Shown here in pieces: positions 1 through 5,682 of a stretch of 16,890 bases of DNA. Origin of the DNA: Treponema sp. (GTDB lineage Bacteria; Spirochaetota; Spirochaetia; Treponematales; Breznakiellaceae); contig WQXC01000021.1 of assembly GCA_009785045.1 (NCBI GenBank), positions 1-16,890 on the forward strand, given 5' to 3'. Each line of letters starts with the position of its first letter. Position 1 is the first letter of the stretch. The notes under the pieces are model-generated. The model made no database searches. It saw nothing but the letters and a program-made list of their open reading frames with translations, and was not told the origin of the DNA. The translations under genes were made by a program, and so were the position numbers.

Positions 1-101
1 CGCCTGACCCCTGTTACTATTTTTATTAAATCAGAGGCAACCTTATGCCGTTCCAGATCGGTTAAATATTCAGGGCGAGATATATTAAGTTTTTCCAGCA
101 T
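1..101 (-). CDS. AAA family ATPase, AAA_14/DUF4143 type, N-terminal fragment
   Basis: Only the first 33 codons are in the window; the gene continues leftward past base 1. The translation begins MLEKLNISRPEYLTDLERH and reaches IKIVTGVR, where the P-loop would begin (in this family VTGVRR is followed by a GKS/T Walker A). The short N-terminal run followed by a hydrophobic strand and TG-R-R is what I remember of AAA_14/DUF4143 ATPases, a large family common in spirochaetes, Bacteroidetes and archaea whose cellular role is not settled. The ATG at 99-101 has a GAGG ribosome site at 107-110 and a near-consensus promoter upstream. The Walker A itself, the sensor residues and the DUF4143 domain lie outside the window, so the family call rests on a short N-terminus. 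Confidence 0.6.
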   Translation of the reverse strand, partial: MLEKLNISRPEYLTDLERHKVASDLIKIVTGVR

Positions 102-119
102 ATAAACCTCTTTTTACCG

Positions 120-221
120 TTTTCTACGATTATAATAGAAAATGAATAAAAGTCAAGCGATTTCTACGAAAATCGTAGAAATAATAAAAATTATCTGCGA
201 TTTCTACGAATTTCGTAGAAA
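120..221. repeat. Three palindromic elements with exact 40-bp spacing, probable operators
   Basis: Three inverted repeats of the form TTTCTACGA, three bases, TCGTAGAAA lie at 120-142 (centre 131), 160-182 (centre 171) and 201-221 (centre 211). The second and third have perfect arms of 10 and 9 bp. The first has two mismatches in one arm, and these are the bases that create the TATAAT -10 box on the minus strand. In minus-strand orientation the second and third units also share a trailing TCGC, so the direct-repeat unit is about 26 bp. The centre spacing of 40 bp is close to four helical turns and would place bound proteins on the same DNA face. Most likely this is an operator array for the ATPase gene; the arms could also form small RNA or cruciform hairpins. 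The binding protein is unknown. Confidence 0.7.
129..156 (-). promoter_or_regulatory. Sigma-70-type promoter for the leftward ATPase gene
   Basis: Read on the minus strand, TTGACT (151-156) and TATAAT (129-134) are separated by 16 bp. Both hexamers are at or one base from consensus. The expected transcription start is near base 122, giving a leader of about 20 nt before the ATG at 101, with the GAGG ribosome site inside it. The -10 box lies within the first palindrome of the array described at 120-221, so a protein bound there would block RNA polymerase. Confidence 0.7.
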
Positions 222-255
222 CTGCCAATATGTAAGTCCAATTAAATACTTATAC

Positions 256-328
256 GTCTGTATGCGGGAAAGTTCCCCCCTGAACGGAGTATATTCCCGG
301 AGTGAAGGGGGCTTTACCGCATACAGAC
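256..328. other. 73-nt GC-rich hairpin, terminator-like or small structured element
   Basis: Perfect 12-bp arms GTCTGTATGCGG (256-267) and CCGCATACAGAC (317-328) enclose a further stem. AAAG (269-272) pairs with CTTT (312-315), and CCCCCT (276-281) pairs with AGGGGG (306-311) after a 3-nt bulge, leaving an apical loop of about 24 nt. A short T-run (330-334) follows on the plus strand, although no rightward gene precedes it. On the minus strand the element lies just past the stop codon of the gene ending at 350, where a terminator or 3'-end structure would be expected, but the bases beyond it are only loosely T-rich. Alternatives are a miniature inverted-repeat element or a small structured RNA. 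Confidence 0.5.
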
Positions 329-349
329 ATTTTTATTGTAAAATTCATT

Positions 350-1042
350 TTAATTGCGGGTATACACCCAGGCATGGCCTTTTTTCCCAACCCTGGTGAC
401 CACTTTCATCTTAGTTAGCACATACAGTGCTTTTCTTGCCATCTCGGTTTTGATGCCTGCTTTCTGTGCCAACAGAGAAACCGTAAACTCCTCGCCTTTT
501 TTGAACGGAACAAAAAAGCGCATATAATCGTTCTTTTTCGAAAAAATGACGCTTTCATGGTAAGCGGACAATAGTTTATCCTGTTTACTTATTCCCTTGC
601 GCCGCCAGGAGCCCTTGCCGTCTTTTATGCGTTTTTCGGTGATATCGGCAAGGACAACTTCCACCGATACGCCGCGCAACAGCGGTAATTCGGGAGCCGA
701 TAGGAGAGCGTCAAATAAATTCCAAAGGGAGCCGCGTGAAGGGCTTTTTCGCCTGTAAAGGAGATTCCCTTTTGTGTCATATACTTCGATTTTTTTTATT
801 ATTGCGATCGGATGGATTATACGTACTTTTGCGTTTTTTGCAAGTTCACTAACTTTTTTCTTTAATGGACCAAAACTGCCTGTTTGAACTTCAATATATT
901 CACCGTCTTTACGTAAACCATCTGCGACATAATCACCGGTTTCAACTTCGGTCTTTCCGCCGGGACCGGTGTATTGAAATTTAAGTGTTTTGTGCAGCGA
1001 ACTTTCGTTTCTGGTACCTATCGATTTATTCCGTGTATTCAA
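350..1042 (-). CDS. Hypothetical protein, possible PD-(D/E)XK-like domain plus C-terminal winged helix
   Basis: I chose a TTG start at 1040-1042, giving 230 residues, because it has a GAGGAA ribosome site four bases upstream and overlaps the upstream gene by only 17 bp; an ATG at 1085-1087 would overlap it by 62 bp. Residues 13-60 show a helix with Glu13, then Asp41 in YVADG and Glu51/Gln53 in YIEVQTGSF, followed by a helix and the strand VRIIHPI. That D...E-x-Q pattern resembles the core of CoiA-like and other PD-(D/E)XK nucleases, but this is my inference from motif order. The last 50 residues (EEFTVSLLAQKAGI onward) look like a DNA-binding winged helix. I recall similar uncharacterised proteins in treponemes (possibly DUF8091), with moderate confidence. 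The 80-residue gene upstream is presumably its operon partner. Activity is unknown. Confidence 0.6.
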   Translation of the reverse strand: MNTRNKSIGTRNESSLHKTLKFQYTGPGGKTEVETGDYVADGLRKDGEYIEVQTGSFGPLKKKVSELAKNAKVRIIHPIAIIKKIEVYDTKGNLLYRRKSPSRGSLWNLFDALLSAPELPLLRGVSVEVVLADITEKRIKDGKGSWRRKGISKQDKLLSAYHESVIFSKKNDYMRFFVPFKKGEEFTVSLLAQKAGIKTEMARKALYVLTKMKVVTRVGKKGHAWVYTRN

Positions 1043-1268
1043 GCAATTCCTCGGCGCTGAGTAAATCAAGAAAATGATACGTTTCACTTACGCCTGTTCT
1101 TTCTTCGGTTTTTATTCCCGCAACCTTGAAAACAATCATTTTATTTGTAGGCAGAGGCAGGCTAAGAACATTGCCGTTCATGTCAACAAGAGTGTTAAAA
1201 GGCAGGCGTCCCCGTATTTCCTGAATATCGCCTTCCGGAAAAACTATGAAAAATTCGCTTATATGCAT
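1026..1268 (-). CDS. Small hypothetical protein, 80 residues
   Basis: This short leftward gene runs from ATG 1266-1268 and overlaps the downstream TTG-started gene by 17 bp, so translation of the two is probably coupled. The protein has no signal peptide or membrane segment. It alternates short hydrophobic strands (EFFIVFPEG, TLVDMNGNVLSLPLP, NKMIVFKVAGIKT) with an acidic C-terminal helix (LDLLSAEELLEYTE), which suggests a small beta-rich domain. I recognise no catalytic motif. It could be a partner, regulator or folding aid for the nuclease-like neighbour. Evidence that it is real: an upstream promoter, its overlap with a plausible gene, and protein-like composition. There is no convincing ribosome site before the ATG (see the promoter at 1275-1303). 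Confidence 0.6.
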   Translation of the reverse strand: MHISEFFIVFPEGDIQEIRGRLPFNTLVDMNGNVLSLPLPTNKMIVFKVAGIKTEERTGVSETYHFLDLLSAEELLEYTE

Positions 1269-1274
1269 GTCTAA

Positions 1275-1303
1275 ATAATAGCGAAAGAGCCAAATTCACG
1301 CAA
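1275..1303 (-). promoter_or_regulatory. Promoter for the leftward hypothetical gene pair, possible leaderless start
   Basis: On the minus strand TTGCGT (1298-1303) and TATTAT (1275-1280) are 17 bp apart. The -10 box is followed by six bases and then the ATG at 1268, so the expected transcription start falls on or beside the A of the start codon. Together with the lack of a ribosome-binding site, this points to a leaderless mRNA. The -35 box is only partly consensus, so this is moderately supported. Confidence 0.45.
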
Positions 1304-1325
1304 TTATCCCGATCTACTACATAAG

Positions 1326-1350
1326 CGTTAAGCGGAATTAGCGTTTTTTT
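1326..1350 (+). terminator. Weak hairpin plus T-run upstream of the mraZ promoter
   Basis: CGTTAA (1326-1331) and TTAGCG (1338-1343) can form a 6-bp stem, with one G-U pair in RNA, around a GCGGAA loop, followed by seven T (1344-1350). It has the form of a rho-independent terminator for rightward transcription, but no rightward gene precedes it. It may insulate the mraZ promoter from read-through, or the T-rich bases may simply be part of the AT-rich stretch (1344-1380) that could act as an UP element. The stem is short, so confidence is low. Confidence 0.3.
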
Positions 1351-1382
1351 GCATTTTTTTTCAAAAATATTATGAATAGTGC

Positions 1383-1410
1383 TTGACGATAACCGTTTAC
1401 CGTGTAAAAT
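1383..1410 (+). promoter_or_regulatory. Main promoter of the dcw cluster
   Basis: TTGACG (1383-1388) and TAAAAT (1405-1410) are separated by 16 bp and each differs from the sigma-70 consensus by one base. The preceding 30-40 bp are very AT-rich, as expected for an UP element. Transcription should start around 1416-1418, leaving a purine-rich leader of about 95 nt before mraZ. The MraZ box begins only a few bases after the predicted start, the arrangement expected for autoregulation. No other comparably good promoter was noticed in the rest of the cluster. Confidence 0.8.
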
Positions 1411-1420
1411 GATATTGGAA

Positions 1421-1460
1421 TGGGAAGAAGTGGGATGAAGTAGGAAAAAGTGGGATGAGA
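1421..1460 (+). promoter_or_regulatory. MraZ box, four elements at 10-bp intervals
   Basis: TGGGA occurs at 1421, 1431 and 1451, and the one-base variant TAGGA at 1441, each separated by five bases, so the period is exactly 10 bp. Repeats of the form TGGGN with 10-bp spacing are the binding site of MraZ in E. coli and Mycoplasma, where the ring-shaped oligomer contacts successive elements on one DNA face. The gene for MraZ lies 53 bp downstream. The site sits at about +4 to +43 of the predicted transcript, so MraZ probably controls the whole downstream cluster. The direction of control (repression in E. coli) is inferred here. Confidence 0.9.
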
Positions 1461-1511
1461 TTGCTGATAGAGGATATTACATTAGAAAAAAAGGGAGATA
1501 GAAAAAGGTAG
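1455..1511 (+). CDS. Possible 18-codon leader peptide ORF before mraZ
   Basis: An ATG inside the fourth MraZ element opens a frame for MRLLIEDITLEKKGDRKR that ends with TAG at 1509-1511, one base before the mraZ ATG. The third element, TAGGA (1441-1445), provides an AGGA ribosome site nine bases upstream of this ATG. If translated, ribosomes stopping here would be positioned to start mraZ, coupling the two. It may be chance: the frame is short and there is no comparative evidence. Confidence 0.25.
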   Translation: MRLLIEDITLEKKGDRKR

Positions 1512-1512
1512 T

Positions 1513-1977
1513 ATGGAATTGCTTACTGGGGAATACAACGCTACGTTAGATGAAAAAGGCAGAGTTAGTTTGCCGGCTCAACTGCGTAGAATATTGGATG
1601 ATTCACAACTCACAATTACTCAATGCGATTATGAAAATTGTCTTTGGCTTTTCCCAACAAGTGTCTATATGGAATTACTAACGCAGTACAGCAAAAATAC
1701 AAATTTGTTATCTAAAAAAGATCGTGACTTCAGACGGCGCATTTTTAATTCTCATTCAATAGAAATTGATAAAGCGGGAAGAATTCCCATTACCCAAAGT
1801 TATCGTGAATTTGCAGGATTATCAAAAGATTGTGTAATTCTGGCTCAGGGTGAATATATCGAAATCTGGGACGAAGAGCGTTATCAGAAATGTTTAACAG
1901 AAAGCAAAAATGACTTCTTTACAGCATCCGAAGAACTTGGAAGTAAATTAAAGAACAATACGGGGAGCGGGGAATAA
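1513..1977 (+). CDS. mraZ: MraZ, transcriptional regulator of the dcw cluster
   Basis: MraZ is a DNA-binding protein of the SpoVT/AbrB-like fold that forms an octameric or dodecameric ring and controls its own division and cell wall operon. At 154 residues it has the family's usual length (E. coli 152). It shows the two tandem half-domains, each with the diagnostic D-x-x-G-R motif: D13-E-K-G-R17 followed by VSLPAQLR, and D86-K-A-G-R90 followed by IPITQ. The ATG at 1513 follows a modest AAGG ribosome site, and the target box lies just upstream at 1421-1460. The stop codon shares one base with the rsmH start (TAATG), so the two are translationally coupled. The short tail after residue 145 is polar and probably disordered. 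Confidence 0.95.
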   Translation: MELLTGEYNATLDEKGRVSLPAQLRRILDDSQLTITQCDYENCLWLFPTSVYMELLTQYSKNTNLLSKKDRDFRRRIFNSHSIEIDKAGRIPITQSYREFAGLSKDCVILAQGEYIEIWDEERYQKCLTESKNDFFTASEELGSKLKNNTGSGE

Positions 1978-2930
1978 TGGAACATATTCATAATTCCGTT
2001 ATGGTTAATGAAGTCCTCGATTTACTTGGTCCAAGGGGAAAGAACGAATGGATAGTGGATGCAAACGCCGGAGAGGGCGGTCATTCTGAAGCTTTCCTGT
2101 CTAACTTCTCTGACGTTAAACTTGTCGCAATTGACGCAGACAGCGAAATCCTGAATATTGCAAAAAAACGGCTGGAAACATATGCAGATCGCACTCATTT
2201 CTACTGCGGTTGGTCGCATGATTTTTTTGCGGAATATCCGTCTCAGTTTAAAAGACCGGATACTATTCTTTTTGATTTAGGAATCAGTTTTTATCATTAT
2301 AAGAAGAGCGGCAAAGGTTTTACATTTGAAAAAGATGAATTCCTTGATATGCGTATTGATACTTCATCAGGGATCACCGCAGCCGACCTTCTGGCGCGTC
2401 TTCCTGAACGCGAACTGGCAGACCTTCTATACAATAATGCAGAAGAGCGCTATTCGCGAAGAATTGCCTCTCTGATAGTCAGTGACAGACAAAAATCAAC
2501 AATTACGACCACTTCGGCTCTTGCCGACCTGGTTCAAAGGGCTGTGCCGGCTTCTTACAGGCACGGACCAATACATCCCGCGACAAGGACTTTTCAGGCC
2601 CTGCGTATCGCGGTAAACGGAGAGCTAACACGGCTTCCATCGCTCCTTGAGGCGGCGCTTAGGGTTCTTGAGCCGGGGGGACGGCTTGGGATCATCAGTT
2701 TTCATTCATTAGAGGATAGAATTGTTAAAAACTTCTTTAGAACAATGAATAAAAACTGTACTTGCCCCGAAAATGCGCCGATTTGTAAATGTATAGGGCA
2801 TCGCTCAGTCAACTTGCTGACAAAAAAGGGTATTACACCTGCAAAAGACGAGATTGAGCGCAACCCTCCATCCAGAAGCGCCAGACTGCGTGTTGTGGAA
2901 AAAGTATTAGACGGGGATGACAATGATTAG
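1977..2930 (+). CDS. rsmH: RsmH (MraW), 16S rRNA cytosine-1402 N4-methyltransferase
   Basis: RsmH transfers a methyl group from S-adenosylmethionine to N4 of C1402 in the ribosomal P site. At 317 residues it has normal length. Visible family motifs in order are the SAM-binding loop D28-A-N-A-G-E-G-G-H-S, the catalytic-region DLGIS with GFTFEKDEFLDMRID, HPATRTFQALRIAVNGEL starting near residue 200, GGRLGIISFHSLEDRIV, the cysteine cluster CTCPENAPICKC near residue 261, and the C-terminal ERNPPSRSARLRVVEK. The first motif is slightly unusual (DANAGEGGHS where DATLGxGGHS is common). It starts on the last base of mraZ and overlaps the FtsL-like gene. It is the second gene of dcw clusters in most bacteria. 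Confidence 0.96.
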   Translation: MEHIHNSVMVNEVLDLLGPRGKNEWIVDANAGEGGHSEAFLSNFSDVKLVAIDADSEILNIAKKRLETYADRTHFYCGWSHDFFAEYPSQFKRPDTILFDLGISFYHYKKSGKGFTFEKDEFLDMRIDTSSGITAADLLARLPERELADLLYNNAEERYSRRIASLIVSDRQKSTITTTSALADLVQRAVPASYRHGPIHPATRTFQALRIAVNGELTRLPSLLEAALRVLEPGGRLGIISFHSLEDRIVKNFFRTMNKNCTCPENAPICKCIGHRSVNLLTKKGITPAKDEIERNPPSRSARLRVVEKVLDGDDND

Positions 2931-3216
2931 ACGTTACTTATTACTTTACTTTTTGGTTCTTACCATTCCTTTGTGCCTTGGGCTTTTAGTCTGGCAGTCC
3001 AACAGGTATCAGAGTCTGACCAAAGAAATTACTCGTCTGGAGCAGACCCAGGCAGAATGGATAGAAAGCAATAAAAAGCTTATTGCCGGTATTGGAGAGT
3101 ATTCATCACCGGAAAGAATAGAAAGTCTTGCCAAAGACCGGCTGGATTTGCAAAAGATACCACCTGAGTATTTTCTTCAGGTACGAATAATGGGGGGGAA
3201 GGGGCATGGATACTAG
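2923..3216 (+). CDS. ftsL: FtsL-like divisome protein
   Basis: This is a 97-residue bitopic membrane protein with a short basic N-terminus (MIRRY), one transmembrane segment (about residues 5-24), a coiled coil (about 26-55, with regularly spaced Leu/Ile) and a C-terminal stretch SPERIESLAKDRLDLQKIPPE that matches the I-x-x-x-A-x-x-x-L pattern ending FtsL/DivIC proteins. FtsL joins FtsQ and FtsB in the periplasm and activates FtsW-FtsI. I prefer the ATG at 2923 over one at 2917 because GGGG (2913-2916) is six bases from the former and abuts the latter. It overlaps rsmH by 8 bp and murF by 11 bp. Identity rests on topology and position, as sequence similarity in this family is low. ftsI does not follow, unlike in the classical cluster. 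Confidence 0.75.
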   Translation: MIRRYLLLYFLVLTIPLCLGLLVWQSNRYQSLTKEITRLEQTQAEWIESNKKLIAGIGEYSSPERIESLAKDRLDLQKIPPEYFLQVRIMGGKGHGY

Positions 3217-4594
3217 CCTGCTTGGCATTGGCGAGCTATCTAATTTGCTTGGAGCGCGCCATATTTCGTTTGCTGCTGACAAAGGTTTTTCTTCTGTATC
3301 CATTGATTCCCGTACCGTCAAAGAAGGCGGGCTCTTTTTTGCTCTTGAAGGCGCTTCAAATGACGGACATGCATTCGTTAAGACTGCTTTTAGTTCTGGC
3401 GCAAGCGCAGCGGTGGTTGCTTCTTCCAAACTTGAAAAATTTGATCTTGAAAATATTGCCCAATCCATGGGAAAAGATTTAATTGTTGTTGGTAATACTC
3501 TTAAAGGTTTGCAGGATTCCGCCAGGATTTACCTTGATAAGTTTCCAAAACTGGTAAAAATCGGAATTACAGGCTCCTCAGGAAAGACAACCACTAAAGA
3601 GATTACTGCTGCCATTATCTCATGCGAAAAAAATATTATTAAAAACGAAGGAAACCTTAATTCCGAGACAGGACTGCCGTTATCTGTTTTCCAGGTGAGA
3701 GATTGCCATGAAGTTGGAATTTTCGAGCTTGGCATGAACAGACCGGATGAGATTTCAGAAATTGCAGAAGTTCTTAAACCAAACATCGCTTTGGTTACAA
3801 ATATAGGTTCTGCCCATATCGAATATTTCGGCAGTAAAAGTAAAATAGTTAACGAAAAAAAATGTATTTACAAATTCCTGGGAAGTGATGATGTCGCTCT
3901 TGTTCCGGAAAACGATGAGTATGCACACGAGCTTGCAGACGGAGTTACGGGAAAAATTAAATATTACGGGGCTAACAGCTTTGAAGAATTTGAGGGAGCG
4001 CGCAGTCTTGGTCTTAACGGTACAGAAATTATCTGGGCTGGCGAAAAAATTAATTTTGCCCTGCCGGGTAAACATAATCTGGAAGATGCATTTGCGGCTA
4101 TTGCGATAGCAAAAGAAGTTTCTGCCGGGAAAAAGGCGATAATTTCTGGTCTTGAATCAGTTAAGCCGCTTTTTGGCAGGTTAGAGATTCTTAACGGAAA
4201 GCGCGCGACTGTTATTCGCGACTGTTACAATGCAAATCCTGAATCAACGGCGAAAAGCATTGAATTCTGCGATTCGCTTGAATGGCCCGGCAGAAAGATT
4301 TATGTAATTGCCGATATGCTCGAACTTGGCGGCAATTCCGCTATGGAGCATAAAAAATTAGGTTTTCTTTTGTCTGTATCCATGGCAAAAAAGATTTTTC
4401 TGTTTGGTAAAGAAATTGAGTCTGCGGCAGAATGCCTAAAAGATAACGGCAGGGATTTTTTCTATGTTAATGACATCGATGCTCTTTCCTGCGCTCTTGA
4501 TGGCTGCGTAAATCAGGGTGATTTTGTATTGCTAAAGGGTTCACGCGGATGCGCTCTGGAAAGATTAAGTGATATGTTAACGGGGGATAAATAA
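3206..4594 (+). CDS. murF: MurF, UDP-MurNAc-tripeptide:D-alanyl-D-alanine ligase
   Basis: MurF uses ATP to add D-Ala-D-Ala to the UDP-MurNAc-tripeptide, the last cytoplasmic step before MraY. The 462-residue protein shows the N-terminal substrate domain with VSIDSRTVKEGGLFFAL (about 30-46), the ATP loop G120-I-T-G-S-S-G-K-T-T-T130, NEGNLNSETGLPLSVF, ELGMNRPDEI and VTNIGSAHIEYFGS in the central domain, and RDCYNANPESTAKSIE followed by the C-terminal domain. In MurF the conserved DSYNANP is typical; DCYNANP here is a mild variant. The ATG at 3206 follows G-rich ribosome sites within the end of the FtsL-like gene (11-bp overlap). Its last base is the first base of mraY. MurE, which makes its substrate, is not encoded nearby. 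Confidence 0.95.
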   Translation: MDTSLLGIGELSNLLGARHISFAADKGFSSVSIDSRTVKEGGLFFALEGASNDGHAFVKTAFSSGASAAVVASSKLEKFDLENIAQSMGKDLIVVGNTLKGLQDSARIYLDKFPKLVKIGITGSSGKTTTKEITAAIISCEKNIIKNEGNLNSETGLPLSVFQVRDCHEVGIFELGMNRPDEISEIAEVLKPNIALVTNIGSAHIEYFGSKSKIVNEKKCIYKFLGSDDVALVPENDEYAHELADGVTGKIKYYGANSFEEFEGARSLGLNGTEIIWAGEKINFALPGKHNLEDAFAAIAIAKEVSAGKKAIISGLESVKPLFGRLEILNGKRATVIRDCYNANPESTAKSIEFCDSLEWPGRKIYVIADMLELGGNSAMEHKKLGFLLSVSMAKKIFLFGKEIESAAECLKDNGRDFFYVNDIDALSCALDGCVNQGDFVLLKGSRGCALERLSDMLTGDK

Positions 4595-5673
4595 TGTTAA
4601 TAGAATTTTTTGATCTGTTGTTCAGTTATTTTTCTCCGTTCCGCCTTATTGGTTATCTTACATTCCGCAGCGCTTTTGCAGCTCTAACTACTTTATTAAT
4701 CTGTTTTGCATTCGGCGGACGAATTATTGAATTCTTAAGAAAATTAAAGATTGGTCAGTCTGTGCGCGAAGACGGACCGCAGACGCATCTTGTTAAAACA
4801 GGAACGCCTACAATGGGCGGTATATTTATTATTATTTCTGTCGTTATTGCAATGTTATTCTGGGGTGATTTGCAAAACAGAGTTGTATGGATTACAATGA
4901 GCGCCTTTGTCGCGTTTGGCGTGATTGGCTTTCTTGATGATTACCTTAAAGTGGTGCGTCATAATTCAGCGGGGCTTCCTGCATGGGCAAAACTTGCAGG
5001 GCAATTTGCTGTTGCCATTGCTGTTGTATTAATAATTTATTTTACTGGCGGCGAAAATACAACCGCTTTGTATATTCCATTCTTTAAAGATCCTGTTTTA
5101 GATATGGGTTTCTGGTGGATTCCTTTTGCGGTGCTACTGGTTGTTGGTGAATCCAACGCTGTTAATTTTTCTGATGGGTTAGACGGTCTTTTGGCAGGAT
5201 TATTAATTATTGTTTTTCTTACCCTTGCAGCTCTTACTTACATTACGGGGCGCATCGATTTTTCTGAATATCTGGGTATACCGTATATTCCGGAGGCTGG
5301 AGAACTTACAGTGTTCTGCCTTGCGGCAGCCGGCGCCTGTGTTGGGTTTTTATGGTTTAATGCGCATCCTGCCGAAGTCTTTATGGGAGATGTAGGCAGC
5401 CTGTCGCTGGGCGGTGTAATTGCCGTTATTTCGCTTATTACAAAAAAAGAAATTTTAATTCTTGTTATTGGAGGAGTATTTGTACTTGAGATAATGTCTG
5501 TAATAATACAGGTTTTATCTTTCAAGATTCGCAAAAAAAGAGTTTTTAAGATGGCGCCATTGCATCATCATTATGAACTTTTAGGATGGTCGGAAATTAA
5601 GACAGTGATCCGGTTCTGGATTTTGGGCGGACTCTTCGCAATTATTGCCCTATCAACTTTGAAAATACAATAG
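4594..5673 (+). CDS. mraY: MraY, phospho-MurNAc-pentapeptide translocase
   Basis: MraY moves phospho-MurNAc-pentapeptide from UDP to undecaprenyl phosphate, forming lipid I at the inner face of the membrane. The 359-residue polytopic protein has about ten hydrophobic segments and the family signatures: KTGTPTMGG near residues 66-74, the metal-binding D115-D116 in GFLDDYLK, NFSDGLDGL (191-199), NAHPAEVFMGDVGS, and the H324-H-H326 motif in MAPLHHHYELLGW. All catalytic residues I can check are intact. It starts on the final base of murF (TAATG), and the ftsW start is 10 bp after its stop. In classical clusters murD would follow, but here ftsW does. Confidence 0.97.
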   Translation: MLIEFFDLLFSYFSPFRLIGYLTFRSAFAALTTLLICFAFGGRIIEFLRKLKIGQSVREDGPQTHLVKTGTPTMGGIFIIISVVIAMLFWGDLQNRVVWITMSAFVAFGVIGFLDDYLKVVRHNSAGLPAWAKLAGQFAVAIAVVLIIYFTGGENTTALYIPFFKDPVLDMGFWWIPFAVLLVVGESNAVNFSDGLDGLLAGLLIIVFLTLAALTYITGRIDFSEYLGIPYIPEAGELTVFCLAAAGACVGFLWFNAHPAEVFMGDVGSLSLGGVIAVISLITKKEILILVIGGVFVLEIMSVIIQVLSFKIRKKRVFKMAPLHHHYELLGWSEIKTVIRFWILGGLFAIIALSTLKIQ

Positions 5674-5682
5674 GAAAAATGA

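Noticed and set aside
120..221. CRISPR array, possibly Cas12a-like because the repeat contains ATTTCTAC and GTAGA
   Set aside because: Only three units, repeats of 21-23 bp that are near-perfect palindromes, gaps of about 17-18 bp that are too short for spacers, no cas gene in view, and a promoter running through the array. An operator array fits better.
142..399. Rightward 85-codon open frame
   Set aside because: It runs through the palindromes and the 73-nt hairpin and overlaps the end of the leftward gene, has no good ribosome site, and its translation is not protein-like.
1074..1274. Rightward 66-codon frame antisense to the 80-residue gene
   Set aside because: It lies wholly opposite a better supported gene with its own promoter and has no ribosome site.
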